Positions 51,851 to 60,920 of a DNA stretch of 64,000 bases are shown here, one piece after another. The translations under genes were made by a program, and so were the position numbers. The DNA is from Aquimonas sp002352135 (GTDB lineage Bacteria > Pseudomonadota > Gammaproteobacteria > Xanthomonadales > Xanthomonadaceae). The notes below the pieces were generated by a model. That model was not told where the DNA came from. It saw nothing but the letters and a program-made list of their open reading frames with translations, and did no database searches. Each line of letters opens with the position of its first letter. Position 1 is the first letter of the stretch. The DNA lies in assembly GCA_035440755.1 (NCBI GenBank), contig DAORND010000005.1, positions 19,414 to 83,413 on the forward strand. Direction: 5' to 3'.

Positions 51851-52603
51851 ATGAGCGATCTGATTCAAGAGGCTTACCAAGCAGCGGTGTCCGGGGTGGC
51901 CTCGGCGCGGGCACTGGCCTACCAGCGCTTGCGCGAGGCGCTGCGGCAGTTGATCGACAGTGGTCGCCTGCCGCCGGGCAGCGGACTGCCGAGTGAACGC
52001 GAACTGGCGGAACAATTGGACCTGTCGCGCGTCACCGTGCGACGTGCGCTGGCGGGCTTGGTCGAAGACGGCCTGTTGGTGCAACGCCAAGGCGCGGGTA
52101 CCTTCGTTGCGGAGCGATTGCTGAAATCGATCTCGAAGCTGTCGAGCTTCACTGACGACTTGCGTGCACGTGGGCTGCGGCCGCGTGCGGTGGTGCTGGA
52201 ACGCGAGCTTGGCGAGGTCACGCCCATCGAGGCGATGGCGCTGAATCTGTCGCCGGGGGCGGGCGTCAGTCGGATGACACGACTGCGTTATGCGGGCGAC
52301 GAACCTTTGGCCATCGAGCGCAGCGCGGTGCCGGCGTCGGTGCTGCCGTCACCGGATTTGCTGGAGGACTCGCTCTACGAACTGCTGGATCGTCTGGGCG
52401 GACGACCCAAGCGCGCGCTGCAGCGCGTGCGCGCCATCGGGTTCAATGCCGAGCAGGCACAATTGCTACGCTTGCCGGTGGGCAGTCCGGGCCTGCTGGT
52501 GGAGCGGCGCGGCTTTCATGCCGACGGCCGCGTGATCGAGTTCAGTCGATCCTATTACCGCGGCGATTCCTACGATTTTCTGGCCGAGCTGCACAGCGAT
52601 TGA
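51851..52603 (+). CDS. GntR-family (HutC subfamily) transcriptional regulator
   Basis: The 250-residue protein has an N-terminal GntR winged helix (YQRLREALRQLIDSG, then LPSERELAEQLDLSRVTVRRAL at about 52-73) and a C-terminal UTRA effector domain (ISKLSSFTDDLRARGLRPRA, then LLVERRGFHADGRVIEFSRSYYRG). UTRA domains bind sugars or amino sugars. Divergent placement beside zwf-pgl-edd-eda makes a glucose-derived phosphate such as KDPG or gluconate 6-phosphate a natural effector; in Pseudomonas the same operon answers to HexR of another family. ATG 51851 has no ribosome site; a GTG at 51839 is the alternative start. Confidence 0.9.
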   Translation: MSDLIQEAYQAAVSGVASARALAYQRLREALRQLIDSGRLPPGSGLPSERELAEQLDLSRVTVRRALAGLVEDGLLVQRQGAGTFVAERLLKSISKLSSFTDDLRARGLRPRAVVLERELGEVTPIEAMALNLSPGAGVSRMTRLRYAGDEPLAIERSAVPASVLPSPDLLEDSLYELLDRLGGRPKRALQRVRAIGFNAEQAQLLRLPVGSPGLLVERRGFHADGRVIEFSRSYYRGDSYDFLAELHSD

Positions 52604-52623
52604 GGTCGCGCCCGCGCCGGTCT

Positions 52624-52913
52624 TCAGCTCTCGTTGCACTGCTCGGCGCGTTCGTAGAGGACGAAGCGTTTGGTCGTGGTCTGCACGACTTCCCAGGTGC
52701 CGACAAAGCCACGCGGAATGACGAAGCGCATGCCAGCGATCAGACGCGTGCAATGGCCTTCGGTGTCGCAAACCAGGCTTTCGCCGTCGAGCAGTTCGCA
52801 CCACTCGTCTTCGGTGTAGCGAACCTGCCATTTGCCGATTTCACCGCGCCAGACGCCGACGTGGAACTGCCCGCTCGGGTCGCTGTAGTGCATCCAGACC
52901 GTTTGGGTGGGCT
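52624..52913 (-). CDS. Cupin-domain (DUF861/EutQ-like) protein, 5' end missing
   Basis: About 95 codons remain before the N gap. The fragment reads VGVWRGEIGKWQVRYTEDEW, then CELLDGESLV, then RLIAGMRFVIPRGFVGTWEV, the small beta-barrel of cupins that resemble the ureidoglycine aminohydrolase and EutQ families. Some of the usual metal histidines are absent from the visible part. The start is lost; the family is usually 110-120 residues, so only about 20 residues are missing. Function is unknown. Confidence 0.75.
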
Positions 52914-53013
52914 NNNNNNNNNNNNNNNNNNNNNNNNNNNNNNNNNNNNNNNNNNNNNNNNNNNNNNNNNNNNNNNNNNNNNNNNNNNNNNNNNNNNNNN
53001 NNNNNNNNNNNNN
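52914..53013. other. Assembly gap 2 (100 N)
   Basis: Exactly 100 N lie between the cupin fragment and mscL, which are divergent. The missing stretch must hold both start codons and the promoters, at least about 110 bases of coding sequence plus the spacer, so the real gap is probably longer than shown. Confidence 0.98.
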
Positions 53014-53382
53014 GATCTGGCGGTCGGTGTCGTTATCGGCGCCGCGTTCGGCAAGATCGTCAGCGCACTGGTCGATGGCGTGATCATGCCGGTGATCGGC
53101 TTGCTGGTCGGCGGGATCAATTTCTCGCAACTGGCGATCACCCTGAAAGCGGCGGAAATAGCCGCCGACGGCAAGGAAATCGCGCCAGCGGTGTTGTTCA
53201 AGTACGGCGCGTTTTTGCAGACTGTGGTGGACTTCACCATCATCGCGTTTGCGATTTTTGTGGTGATCAAGCTGATGAACAAGTTGCAGAAGAAGCAGGA
53301 AGAAGCCCCCGCTGCGCCGCCACCGCCGTCCGACGAAGTGGTACTGCTGCAGGAGATTCGCGACTTGTTGAAACAGCGCTGA
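53014..53382 (+). CDS. mscL: Large-conductance mechanosensitive channel MscL, 5' end missing
   Basis: MscL opens in the inner membrane under high tension and saves the cell on osmotic downshift. The visible 122 residues start DLAVGVVIGAAFGKIVSALV, which is the first pore helix, then DGVIMPVIGLLVGGINF, the periplasmic loop, the second helix VDFTIIAFAIFVVIKLMNKL, and the cytoplasmic helical bundle SDEVVLLQEIRDLLKQR. About 15-17 residues of the amphipathic N-terminus lie in the gap. Nothing looks damaged. Confidence 0.95.
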   Translation, partial: DLAVGVVIGAAFGKIVSALVDGVIMPVIGLLVGGINFSQLAITLKAAEIAADGKEIAPAVLFKYGAFLQTVVDFTIIAFAIFVVIKLMNKLQKKQEEAPAAPPPPSDEVVLLQEIRDLLKQR

Positions 53383-53430
53383 AACGAGGTGGACCCGCGC
53401 CGTCGCGCGCGGTGATTTACGCAAGGACGA

Positions 53431-53462
53431 GTGGGTCTGGGGGCTTCGGCAAGCAGACCCAC
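53431..53462. terminator. Bidirectional hairpin between mscL and the DUF4153 gene
   Basis: GTGGGTCTG at 53431-53439 pairs with CAGACCCAC at 53454-53462, with an inner GCTT/AAGC possible. It sits between two convergent stops. Confidence 0.6.
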
Positions 53463-53473
53463 CCGTAGCGTGA

Positions 53474-55372
53474 TCAGTCGGTGTTCGAAGCCGGGGTGGT
53501 CGCCGGGTCGTCAGCTCGGATTTCGCCGCTCTCCGAGCAGTCCTGCTGGCAGTCGGTAGAGATGTCGCCTTGCTGATCTTCGACAGCCTGTGGATTCAGG
53601 CCCGCCACCCGCAGACGGCCCCAGCGTGGTGCCACGACATCGACCTGGCCAGCGCGAAGTGCGCTGCGCAGGTCGGGTTCGGCTTTGTCGTCGTAGTCGT
53701 AGAAGCTCACCGGTCCGGCATAGCGCCAGCCAGCCGCTTCCTTGCTGGCGAGTTCGCATTGGACTGATTTCGGGTCTTGCAGGTTGCAGAGCAGGAATTC
53801 CTTGTCGCCGTCGCTATCGGCGTCCACGCTCAGCAGCACACAGGGATTGCCTTCACTGCGGCAAATGCGGACTTGACTGTACTCGGGCCGCACGATCAGC
53901 CAGCGCAAGTAGTCCGCATCCGGCTCGTTGGCACCGGTCGCCAGTTTCAATCGGGGACGCAGGGTTTCCGGGCTGTCGGCAAGTTGACTGGCCTCCAGCT
54001 CCGCAGGGCCCCAACGCACCTGGCGGGCCAGCAGATCTTCGATTTCCTGGTGTTTCTCGGCGTCCGCCTGAATGCGCGGGTGGTCCAACAGACCGCGCAA
54101 CGCAACCACGCCTTGACGGCCGCCTTCGAATCGCAGGTAGTCCAGATCGAGTTGGGTGTTGTCCGTGCTGTGCTCGAAGCGGCTGAGTTGGCTGGCGACG
54201 GCGATGCGATGCGGATCGAGCACGGGCGAGTTCGCGAGCAGGCCCAAGGCGACCACGACCAGCGAGACGGCGATATTGATGCGCGGCAGATGGGGCATCC
54301 AGCACTTTGGTGAGCGCAGAAAGGAGGCGCTGTAGCCGAGCGAGTAGAGCGTGAGCACAGTGAGTGCGATGGCCGCCCAGACGCGCGTGGGCGTCCAACC
54401 GTATTGCTCGACGCGCAGTCCGAGTCCGTACACCGCCAGCGCGGCATAGATCGGCAGCAGTGCGATGCTCAACTGGATCAACCAGCGCAGCGGCAGCGGA
54501 TAGGGCAGCTGTTCGCGGCCATCCTGCAGCACCGCATTCAACAGGCCGACGTGCAGCACGATCACCCAGCCCAGAATAAATCCGGCATGGCCGGTTTTCC
54601 ACAAAGGCTCAAGTCCGGTGAAGGGCAGACTGGCGAGGAACATCACAGCGATCAAGGCCAGCACCGGCAACAAGCCGTAGAGCAAGGCGAGCACGATGCC
54701 GCGCGCGGTGCGAATCGCGCTGCTTTGCGTGCGTCCGATCAGCATGCCCAAGCCGAACAAAAGGCCCGTGGCCAGGTAGATGAACGCCTTTTCGCGGAAC
54801 AGGTCGCGGAAGAAGTGAATTTTCACCAGCGCAAACAGTTCGCCCCATAGCACCAGCATCAACCAGCCCAGGCCGACGAACACACCAGTTAGGGCGAGGC
54901 TGAGGGTGTTATGCCAGGCGCGTTCAAAAAGCAGTGGATACGCGGCGCTCCAGCGACCTTGCAGAATGCGGGTCTGCAGCCAGGGCAAGGCAACAAAGGC
55001 CGACACCGCCATGGTGAATCCGAAGGGAGCGAGCACTTCGTCAGCAGCCAGTCCTGGTGCACCGGTGGCATTCCAACCTGCCCACAGCGAGAGCGCGAGT
55101 ACCACCGCTGCGCTGCCCAATGACTGCAGCACGAAGCGGCGGTCCGCAATGCGATGCAGGCTCAGCATCATCATGGTGGGCACCACCAACACGAGGCTGT
55201 ACCAGCAAACCCGGCCATGCAGCTCTGCCAGCGGCCAGACGCCATGGGTTTGGCCTTGCTCGGCCAGATACAGCAACAGTCCCTGCATCAGGGCCAGCAG
55301 CACGATCAGTGCGCGCTCCTGTCGCGGCAATGTGCTGCTGGCTTCAGCTGCGTCGTTGGCGAGTGTCGACAT
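53474..55372 (-). CDS. DUF4153 family membrane protein
   Basis: The 632-residue protein has about 10-11 membrane helices in residues 20-395 (RALIVLLALMQGLLLYLAEQ, LGWLMLVLWGELFALVKIHF, GIVLALLYGLLPVLALIAVM) and a soluble C-terminal domain (about 395-632) with Cys pairs (RICRSEGNPCVLLSVD; LLCNLQDPKSVQCELA) probably outside the membrane. DUF4153 proteins have no known function. The start MSTLANDA at 55370-55372 has GGAGG seven bases upstream. It is not adjacent to another envelope gene on the same strand. Confidence 0.85.
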   Translation of the reverse strand: MSTLANDAAEASSTLPRQERALIVLLALMQGLLLYLAEQGQTHGVWPLAELHGRVCWYSLVLVVPTMMMLSLHRIADRRFVLQSLGSAAVVLALSLWAGWNATGAPGLAADEVLAPFGFTMAVSAFVALPWLQTRILQGRWSAAYPLLFERAWHNTLSLALTGVFVGLGWLMLVLWGELFALVKIHFFRDLFREKAFIYLATGLLFGLGMLIGRTQSSAIRTARGIVLALLYGLLPVLALIAVMFLASLPFTGLEPLWKTGHAGFILGWVIVLHVGLLNAVLQDGREQLPYPLPLRWLIQLSIALLPIYAALAVYGLGLRVEQYGWTPTRVWAAIALTVLTLYSLGYSASFLRSPKCWMPHLPRINIAVSLVVVALGLLANSPVLDPHRIAVASQLSRFEHSTDNTQLDLDYLRFEGGRQGVVALRGLLDHPRIQADAEKHQEIEDLLARQVRWGPAELEASQLADSPETLRPRLKLATGANEPDADYLRWLIVRPEYSQVRICRSEGNPCVLLSVDADSDGDKEFLLCNLQDPKSVQCELASKEAAGWRYAGPVSFYDYDDKAEPDLRSALRAGQVDVVAPRWGRLRVAGLNPQAVEDQQGDISTDCQQDCSESGEIRADDPATTPASNTD

Positions 55373-55564
55373 GGCGTCCTCCATGGCATTTCGAAGTGCG
55401 CATCATGCAGGGTGAAGGCGCGCTTGCGGAGTCAATCCGCAGTCCAATCCTGTCATTTCGCGGGCAGCACGGCTCACCGGCTGCTCAACCCGTCCGCCTA
55501 TCCGGTGCTGCCATGTCGAACGCGGCATGGCGATGGTCTGAGCGCCGCCATGCCTTGCGGGAGC

Positions 55565-57721
55565 CTATTCGAAGCCGTCGGCGAAAATGTCTTCGGTCGT
55601 CGGCGTGCAGGCTGAGGCGTCATACAGTCCCGGCGTGCCGATATCGCCAGTGCTTGCGGCCGTCGAGCCGTAAATGTCGCCGACGACAGACAACTGCCAT
55701 TGCATCACGTCGTTCTGGCCGATGGCGGCACAGGGTGCCTGTCCGCTGGCATTCTGCGTACGAATGCTGCCGACGTAAGTCTGGTCGCCGTAATAGAGGC
55801 GGTCCACCAGCGCGTCGCTGGCGTCGTACAGGTGAATCTGATCGGCACGGCCAAAGCCATTGCCACTGACGACGCCCATCTCGCCGATGATCTTGATGCC
55901 TGCTGCAAGGCCCCAGTCGGTTCGGAAGGTGCTGGCAACCGTTTCCGTCACGATGACGGACTCGCCAGCTTGCACGATGCCGAATGCGCTGAGGTCGAAG
56001 GTCCCCGCAATGGCGTGATCGTCATCCATCGACCAGCCGGTCAGATCAATGGGTGTGTCACCCATGTTGGTGAACTCGATGAACTCGCCACCGAGGCCCG
56101 AATACATCCACTCGGTGATTCGCATCGCGGTGCTGTCGCCCAGGCCATACTCGAGAACATACGGTCCCCGCTCGGCCAGCGCGGGCGAAAAGCTCAGCGA
56201 TGCGTAGCTGTTGCTGGCGGTCGCGGCGACGTACCAACTGACACGCTGTCCCGCCACGGCACTGATCGGCAATTGCACGCCCCAGACGCCATCGCCGGCG
56301 GCCCCATCCTGATGATTGCCGTCATCGAACATAACGGTTCTGGCGTAGACCGTGCTCGGGTCGGGTCGGTAGAACAGTTCGACCTGCGCGACCGCACTGC
56401 CGTTGGCGGCTGCTTGCGCGGAAATCCAGACCGCATCGGCGGGTTCCGGCGCGGCAAGACTGGCCTGTACGTTGCTCAAGCTCGGGCCCTGTGCAACCAG
56501 TTCTGCACTGGTGGCCAGGAATGCGGCGCGCTGCGTGACAAAGGGTTGTAGTCCCGCGACCGAACCCCCGGCGGGTCCGGAGTAGGGCAGGGTCACGTTG
56601 GCGGTGAGGTTGTTCTGGAACAGGGTGTAGCTGTAGAGCTTTTTCGGGTCGGCCTGCACCGCCGAATCGATCAGCGCCATCTGCGCGGTGAACTTCGGTC
56701 CGAAATAGTCCCAGGTCATGTCTTCAAGGATGCGGCGGTAATGGGCCATATAGCGCTGCCGCAGTTCCGCCACGGCCAGTACCCGATTGAGCACCGGCTT
56801 GTTGGTGGAACTGAAGTTGCGCGTCGCGGCCCAATTGACCTGGGTGAAGGTCTCGTTGGCATCACGCTGCATCAAGTGCATGCGGCCATCGAGCGGATCG
56901 ACATAGGTCTGGAAGTCACAGCCCTTGTTGGCATAGCTGTCGTCGTCGGTCAGCGCGTTTTCCAGCACCACCGACCAGATCGAGGGGTCGATGGCGAACA
57001 CCTCATCGATCAAAGGCCAGCTCGCCAGCGGTGTGTTGCTGAGTGCGTTCGCCACGGTGATCAGCGGCGCATACGGATCCGGCAGGCCGCCATCGTTATT
57101 GATTTCATAGGCGGCGTAGCTGCTGGCGCTGGAACCGGCGTAGGCCAGGCCGGGGCCATTCGGATTGTTGGCGCAGGAGATCCGAACACCATCTGCGTTG
57201 GTGAAGTAGTCGCGCAACATGCGTTTGTCCGGCTGCTGCACGTTGACGTAAACGCCCCAGTTCTGGCCGTTGAGCTGCAGCACCACGTTGTTGGCGCGTG
57301 GGTTGGGGATGAACTGCGCGACGTAGTTGTTGTAGACCACCTCGCGGACGAAGGTGGGATCGTGGAAACCATTGTTGAAGTTCAGCGTGTCGTAGCCCAT
57401 CAGCTCCTGATTGGCATCGACGTAGTCCATCTCGACTTTCAGTGAGAACTTCTGAGACCCGCTGGGCAAAGCGGTGAAGGAGGTATTGCCGCGAATGCGT
57501 ACACCCACGCTGGGGTAGGTGACGCCATCCACGACGATGTCAGCCAGGATATTCGTTGCCGACGCGTAGTTCGCGCGCAGTCGGCTCTCCCAGTCGTTGT
57601 CGTGAAAGTTGATCTGGATGGTTCGCAGCGTGGCGGGGTCGTAGAGGTCCTGCGCGCTTGCAGACAGCGGCGGCAAGAGCAGGCACAGCAGCAAGGCGGC
57701 GATTCTGAGGGCGTGAGACAT
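55565..57721 (-). CDS. Secreted CotH-kinase/lamin-tail-domain protein with GFE tail
   Basis: The 718-residue protein has a signal peptide (about 1-23, ending ASA), a CotH domain (about 45-360) with VGVRIRGNTSFTALPSGSQKFSLKVEMDY, GYDTLNFNNGFHDPTFVREV and MHLMQRDANETF, which fit the CotH protein-kinase family, a linker beta domain, and a lamin-tail domain (about 525-680) with ITEWMYSGLGGEFIEFTNMGD. The end is CTPTTEDIFADGFE. CotH-like proteins phosphorylate coat or extracellular proteins; here the substrate is unknown. AGGAG precedes the ATG at 57721. Confidence 0.88.
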   Translation of the reverse strand: MSHALRIAALLLCLLLPPLSASAQDLYDPATLRTIQINFHDNDWESRLRANYASATNILADIVVDGVTYPSVGVRIRGNTSFTALPSGSQKFSLKVEMDYVDANQELMGYDTLNFNNGFHDPTFVREVVYNNYVAQFIPNPRANNVVLQLNGQNWGVYVNVQQPDKRMLRDYFTNADGVRISCANNPNGPGLAYAGSSASSYAAYEINNDGGLPDPYAPLITVANALSNTPLASWPLIDEVFAIDPSIWSVVLENALTDDDSYANKGCDFQTYVDPLDGRMHLMQRDANETFTQVNWAATRNFSSTNKPVLNRVLAVAELRQRYMAHYRRILEDMTWDYFGPKFTAQMALIDSAVQADPKKLYSYTLFQNNLTANVTLPYSGPAGGSVAGLQPFVTQRAAFLATSAELVAQGPSLSNVQASLAAPEPADAVWISAQAAANGSAVAQVELFYRPDPSTVYARTVMFDDGNHQDGAAGDGVWGVQLPISAVAGQRVSWYVAATASNSYASLSFSPALAERGPYVLEYGLGDSTAMRITEWMYSGLGGEFIEFTNMGDTPIDLTGWSMDDDHAIAGTFDLSAFGIVQAGESVIVTETVASTFRTDWGLAAGIKIIGEMGVVSGNGFGRADQIHLYDASDALVDRLYYGDQTYVGSIRTQNASGQAPCAAIGQNDVMQWQLSVVGDIYGSTAASTGDIGTPGLYDASACTPTTEDIFADGFE

Positions 57722-57845
57722 CACGATGCTCCTTGGGCGGATGCTGGCCAGACTAGCCAGCAATTGCGCAGAAACGTGGGAGATTTCGGAAAAATTCCGT
57801 GTCGAATCAGGGACGATTCATGCACTCGCCCGAGCTGACGCGTGC

Positions 57846-58790
57846 TCAGCGGCCCCACCAGGCGCCAGGAAAGTACACGCCGGGTGCCGGGCGTTCGCGA
57901 AACACCTCGTGGCGGAAGCGGAACAGTTCGGCTGGCCTGCCGCCGGTGGAGTGGTCCAGCTGACCGGTTCCTTCGACCAGTCCGGCGCTTTCAATCAGGC
58001 GTCGGAAGTTCTGTTTGTGAACCTGTGCGCCTGCCAGTGCTTCCACTGTGCGCTGCAGTTGCAGCAGGGTGAAACTTGCGGGGAGCAGCTCGAAAATCAC
58101 CGGGCGGTATTTGATCTTGCCGCGCAGGCGACCCAGTGCCGTCGCCAGGATGCGGCGGTGATCCAGTGCCATCGATGCGCCGATGCGCGTTGGTGGCATT
58201 GGCGCGTCACCGGGTAACGAGAGCGGGGACTCGGCGACTGCACCTGCCTCCCACAGCAGTTCATAGCGTTCCAGTGTGCGCTCTGGATCCCACGGCGCGG
58301 CGTCGAATGCAAACGTCAGATCCACCCGCTCACGCCGTCGCTTGTCGCGTCCGGCCCAGTGCAGCAGATGCGGTCGAACCTGTTGGTCGAGCAGCGCTGG
58401 ACGGCCACGACGCCAGTCTTCCCAGGGCAGGAATCCGTAGCAGTCGACCCACTGCGCCTGGTTGTCCGGCGCGGGCTGTTCGCGAACCAAGGCCAGGTAG
58501 GCCGTGGACAGTACCCGCATGCCGAGTTCGCGTTCGCGCGGGTCGCGCTCGCGGTCGCCGTAGGTGTAAAGCTGCTCGACATAGCCAAGCGCCAGACCGG
58601 TCTGTTGTTGCACCCAATCACGCAGGCCGCGCTCCATGGTGGGGTGGTGGATCGGATCGAGTGGACCGGACGGCAGCGACCATGCGGCGACCGACGTATC
58701 CCGCACGCAGAGGACGCGCAGCGTATCGGCCGTGACGGCAATGATCACGGCGTCAAGGCTCAACAGATAGGTCGGAGGCGTCGATGGCAT
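57846..58790 (-). CDS. NrtR-type Nudix/winged-helix transcriptional regulator
   Basis: The 314-residue protein joins an N-terminal Nudix-like domain to a C-terminal winged helix (FTLLQLQRTVEALAGAQVHKQ, NFRRLIESAGLVEG, GGRPAELFRF), the NrtR arrangement that controls NAD metabolism and senses ADP-ribose. The Nudix box is degenerate: in GLRDWVQQQTGLAL the catalytic EExG is QQxG, so it cannot hydrolyse. No NAD genes are near, so its targets are elsewhere or different. Start at 58788-58790 is preferred; 58817 is possible. Confidence 0.85.
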   Translation of the reverse strand: MPSTPPTYLLSLDAVIIAVTADTLRVLCVRDTSVAAWSLPSGPLDPIHHPTMERGLRDWVQQQTGLALGYVEQLYTYGDRERDPRERELGMRVLSTAYLALVREQPAPDNQAQWVDCYGFLPWEDWRRGRPALLDQQVRPHLLHWAGRDKRRRERVDLTFAFDAAPWDPERTLERYELLWEAGAVAESPLSLPGDAPMPPTRIGASMALDHRRILATALGRLRGKIKYRPVIFELLPASFTLLQLQRTVEALAGAQVHKQNFRRLIESAGLVEGTGQLDHSTGGRPAELFRFRHEVFRERPAPGVYFPGAWWGR

Positions 58791-58885
58791 GTGTGAAGTA
58801 TAGATTTCCGCGAGCATGTGCCTCGCGCAGGTGAGCATTCCAGCGATTCTTAACTCCCGATCAGGACGATAGCCACTCGGAGCGT

Positions 58886-60883
58886 ATGCACAGGGGCTGC
58901 TTTTCCATGTTCGACGGGTTGTTGGGTGACTTTCGGGGGCGCTATCGCCCCCTGTGGTGGTGGTTGTGGATGGTGCTGGGTATTTCTGCCCTCACCCGGC
59001 TCGCCTTGTGGATCTATGCGGACGTGCCGTGGTCGCCGTCTGGCTTGCTGGCGGTCCTGGTGATCGGCGCATTCTTCGACCTCATCGTGGGCGTGTATCT
59101 GGGCCTGCCATTGTTGCTGGCGCTGTGGTTCATGCCGAGGCGTTGGATTGGCGCGCGCTGGGGGCGGTGGTGGATCGAGTCGATCAGCCTGTTCCTGCTG
59201 GGCCTGCTGCTGTTTGTAGCGATGGCAGAGTGGACGTTCTGGGAGGAGTTCCAGACCCGTTTCAATTTCATCGCGGTGGACTATCTGGTCTACACCCATG
59301 AAGTGATCGGCAACATCCGCGAGTCCTACCCGGTTGCGCTGTTGTTGAGCGGGTTTGCGCTGCTGACTCTGACCCTGTTCGCACTGACGCGTCGGGTGCG
59401 CCGATTGCCGTTGGTCGCGCAATATGCAAGCTTCCGCAACAGGTCACGATTTGCATTGCTATGGCTGGGCAGCGTGCTGCTGGCGACGCTTGGCGTGCGC
59501 GCGGAACAGCGTGAGTGGACCGACAACGTCTACCTCAATGAATTGGCAGGGAATGGCATCTACCAGTTCTTTGCCGCCTATCGCTCGGCGAGCCTCGACT
59601 ATGCACGCTTCTATCAGCAGTTGCCCGCAGACGAAGCCTGGCGCCGGATGCGTGCGGAACTCGCCACGCCGGATGCGACTTTTCTCAGCGACGATCCGCG
59701 TGATCTGCGGCGCCGGATCGACAGTCCTGGAACGGAACGTCATCTCAACGTGGTGTTGATCAGTATCGAAAGTCTGTCGTCGATTTTCTCCGGAACCTAC
59801 GGCCGTGAAGACTCGTTGACGCCGAATCTGGATGCGCTGAGCAAGGACAGCCTGGTCTTCACCCAGCTGTTTGCGTCGGGCACTCGAACGGTACGCGGAC
59901 TGGAGGCGCTGGCGTTGTCCGTGCCGCCCACGCCAGGTGAGTCGATCGTCAAGCGTGAACACAACCATGGCTTGTTTTCGTTGGCGAGCGTGTTCAACGC
60001 CAAAGGCTATCGATCCCTGTTCTTGTACGGTGGCTATGGCGCGTTCGACAACATGAACGACTTCTTTGGCGGCAACGGTTACGAGGTGCATGACCGCAGC
60101 GATATCGATGCGGATCACGTCCACCATGCCAACATCTGGGGCGTGGCGGACGAAGATCTCTACTCGCTGTCGCTGCAGCAGTTCGATGCTGCCCATGCGG
60201 AAGGCAAGCCCTTTTTCGCCCACATCATGACGACGTCGAACCATCGGCCTTATACCTTCCCAACCGGGCGCGGCGACTGGCCACAGGGCAAACGCGAAAG
60301 CGCGGTGCAATACACCGATTGGGCGGTCGCCGACTTCCTGCGTCGTGCGCAATCGAAAGCCTGGTTTGACGACACGATCTTCGTGATCACGGCCGATCAC
60401 TGTGCCTCATCGGGCGGCATCGCCCAGTTGCCCGCATTCCGTTACGAAATTCCCATGTGGATCTATGCACCCAAGCATGTCGCTGCCGGTGTAGTGGAGC
60501 GGCGCATGGCACAGATCGACATCGGGCCGACGGTGCTGGGGTTGCTGGGCATCGACTATGTCAGCGCGTTCTACGGCGTCAACTTGTTCACCTTGCCCAA
60601 AGGTCACGAGCGCGCGTTGATCGGCAACTACCAGCGATTGGGTCTTCTGACCCAGGAAACGCTGGTCGAGCTCGCCCCGCAATCCCATGTGGGTGCCGTC
60701 GCTCCCGTGTTCGACGGTGATTTCGCGCAGTCCGCCAAGTCGCTTGATCCCGAGTTGGCTGCGCGTGCTATCGCCTATTACCAGACGGCGAGTGAGCGCT
60801 TCGAGAGTGGTCGCATGCGCGAAGACAATGCGCGAATAATGGCGTTGCCAGCGCCGCACCAGACATCTGTTGGCGCGCATTGA
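58886..60883 (+). CDS. LTA-synthase-family sulfatase-fold phosphoglycerol transferase
   Basis: The 665-residue inner-membrane protein has about five N-terminal membrane helices (WLWMVLGISALTRLALWIYA through LLLSGFALLTLTLFAL) and a periplasmic sulfatase-fold domain from about 285. The catalytic Thr is in FASGTRTVRGLEAL, and ISIESLSSIFSG and ITADHCASSGG carry metal ligands. In Gram-negative bacteria this family includes OpgB-like and lipid A modifying enzymes rather than true LTA synthases; the donor is probably phosphatidylglycerol. An ATG at 58907 is an alternative start. It is divergent from the NrtR gene. Confidence 0.9.
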   Translation: MHRGCFSMFDGLLGDFRGRYRPLWWWLWMVLGISALTRLALWIYADVPWSPSGLLAVLVIGAFFDLIVGVYLGLPLLLALWFMPRRWIGARWGRWWIESISLFLLGLLLFVAMAEWTFWEEFQTRFNFIAVDYLVYTHEVIGNIRESYPVALLLSGFALLTLTLFALTRRVRRLPLVAQYASFRNRSRFALLWLGSVLLATLGVRAEQREWTDNVYLNELAGNGIYQFFAAYRSASLDYARFYQQLPADEAWRRMRAELATPDATFLSDDPRDLRRRIDSPGTERHLNVVLISIESLSSIFSGTYGREDSLTPNLDALSKDSLVFTQLFASGTRTVRGLEALALSVPPTPGESIVKREHNHGLFSLASVFNAKGYRSLFLYGGYGAFDNMNDFFGGNGYEVHDRSDIDADHVHHANIWGVADEDLYSLSLQQFDAAHAEGKPFFAHIMTTSNHRPYTFPTGRGDWPQGKRESAVQYTDWAVADFLRRAQSKAWFDDTIFVITADHCASSGGIAQLPAFRYEIPMWIYAPKHVAAGVVERRMAQIDIGPTVLGLLGIDYVSAFYGVNLFTLPKGHERALIGNYQRLGLLTQETLVELAPQSHVGAVAPVFDGDFAQSAKSLDPELAARAIAYYQTASERFESGRMREDNARIMALPAPHQTSVGAH

Positions 60884-60888
60884 GGGCT

Positions 60889-60912
60889 CCGGCGGCGTGT
60901 TATCGCCGCCGG
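60889..60912. terminator. Bidirectional hairpin between convergent genes
   Basis: A perfect nine-base stem, CCGGCGGCG at 60889-60897 with CGCCGCCGG at 60904-60912 around TGTTAT, lies six bases after the LTA-synthase-family stop and eight bases before the ahpF stop. Confidence 0.65.
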
Positions 60913-60920
60913 GCGGTTGC

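Noticed and set aside
52624..53424. Minus-strand 266-codon frame crossing gap 2
   Set aside because: The part right of the gap is antisense to mscL; only the left 95 codons are the cupin.
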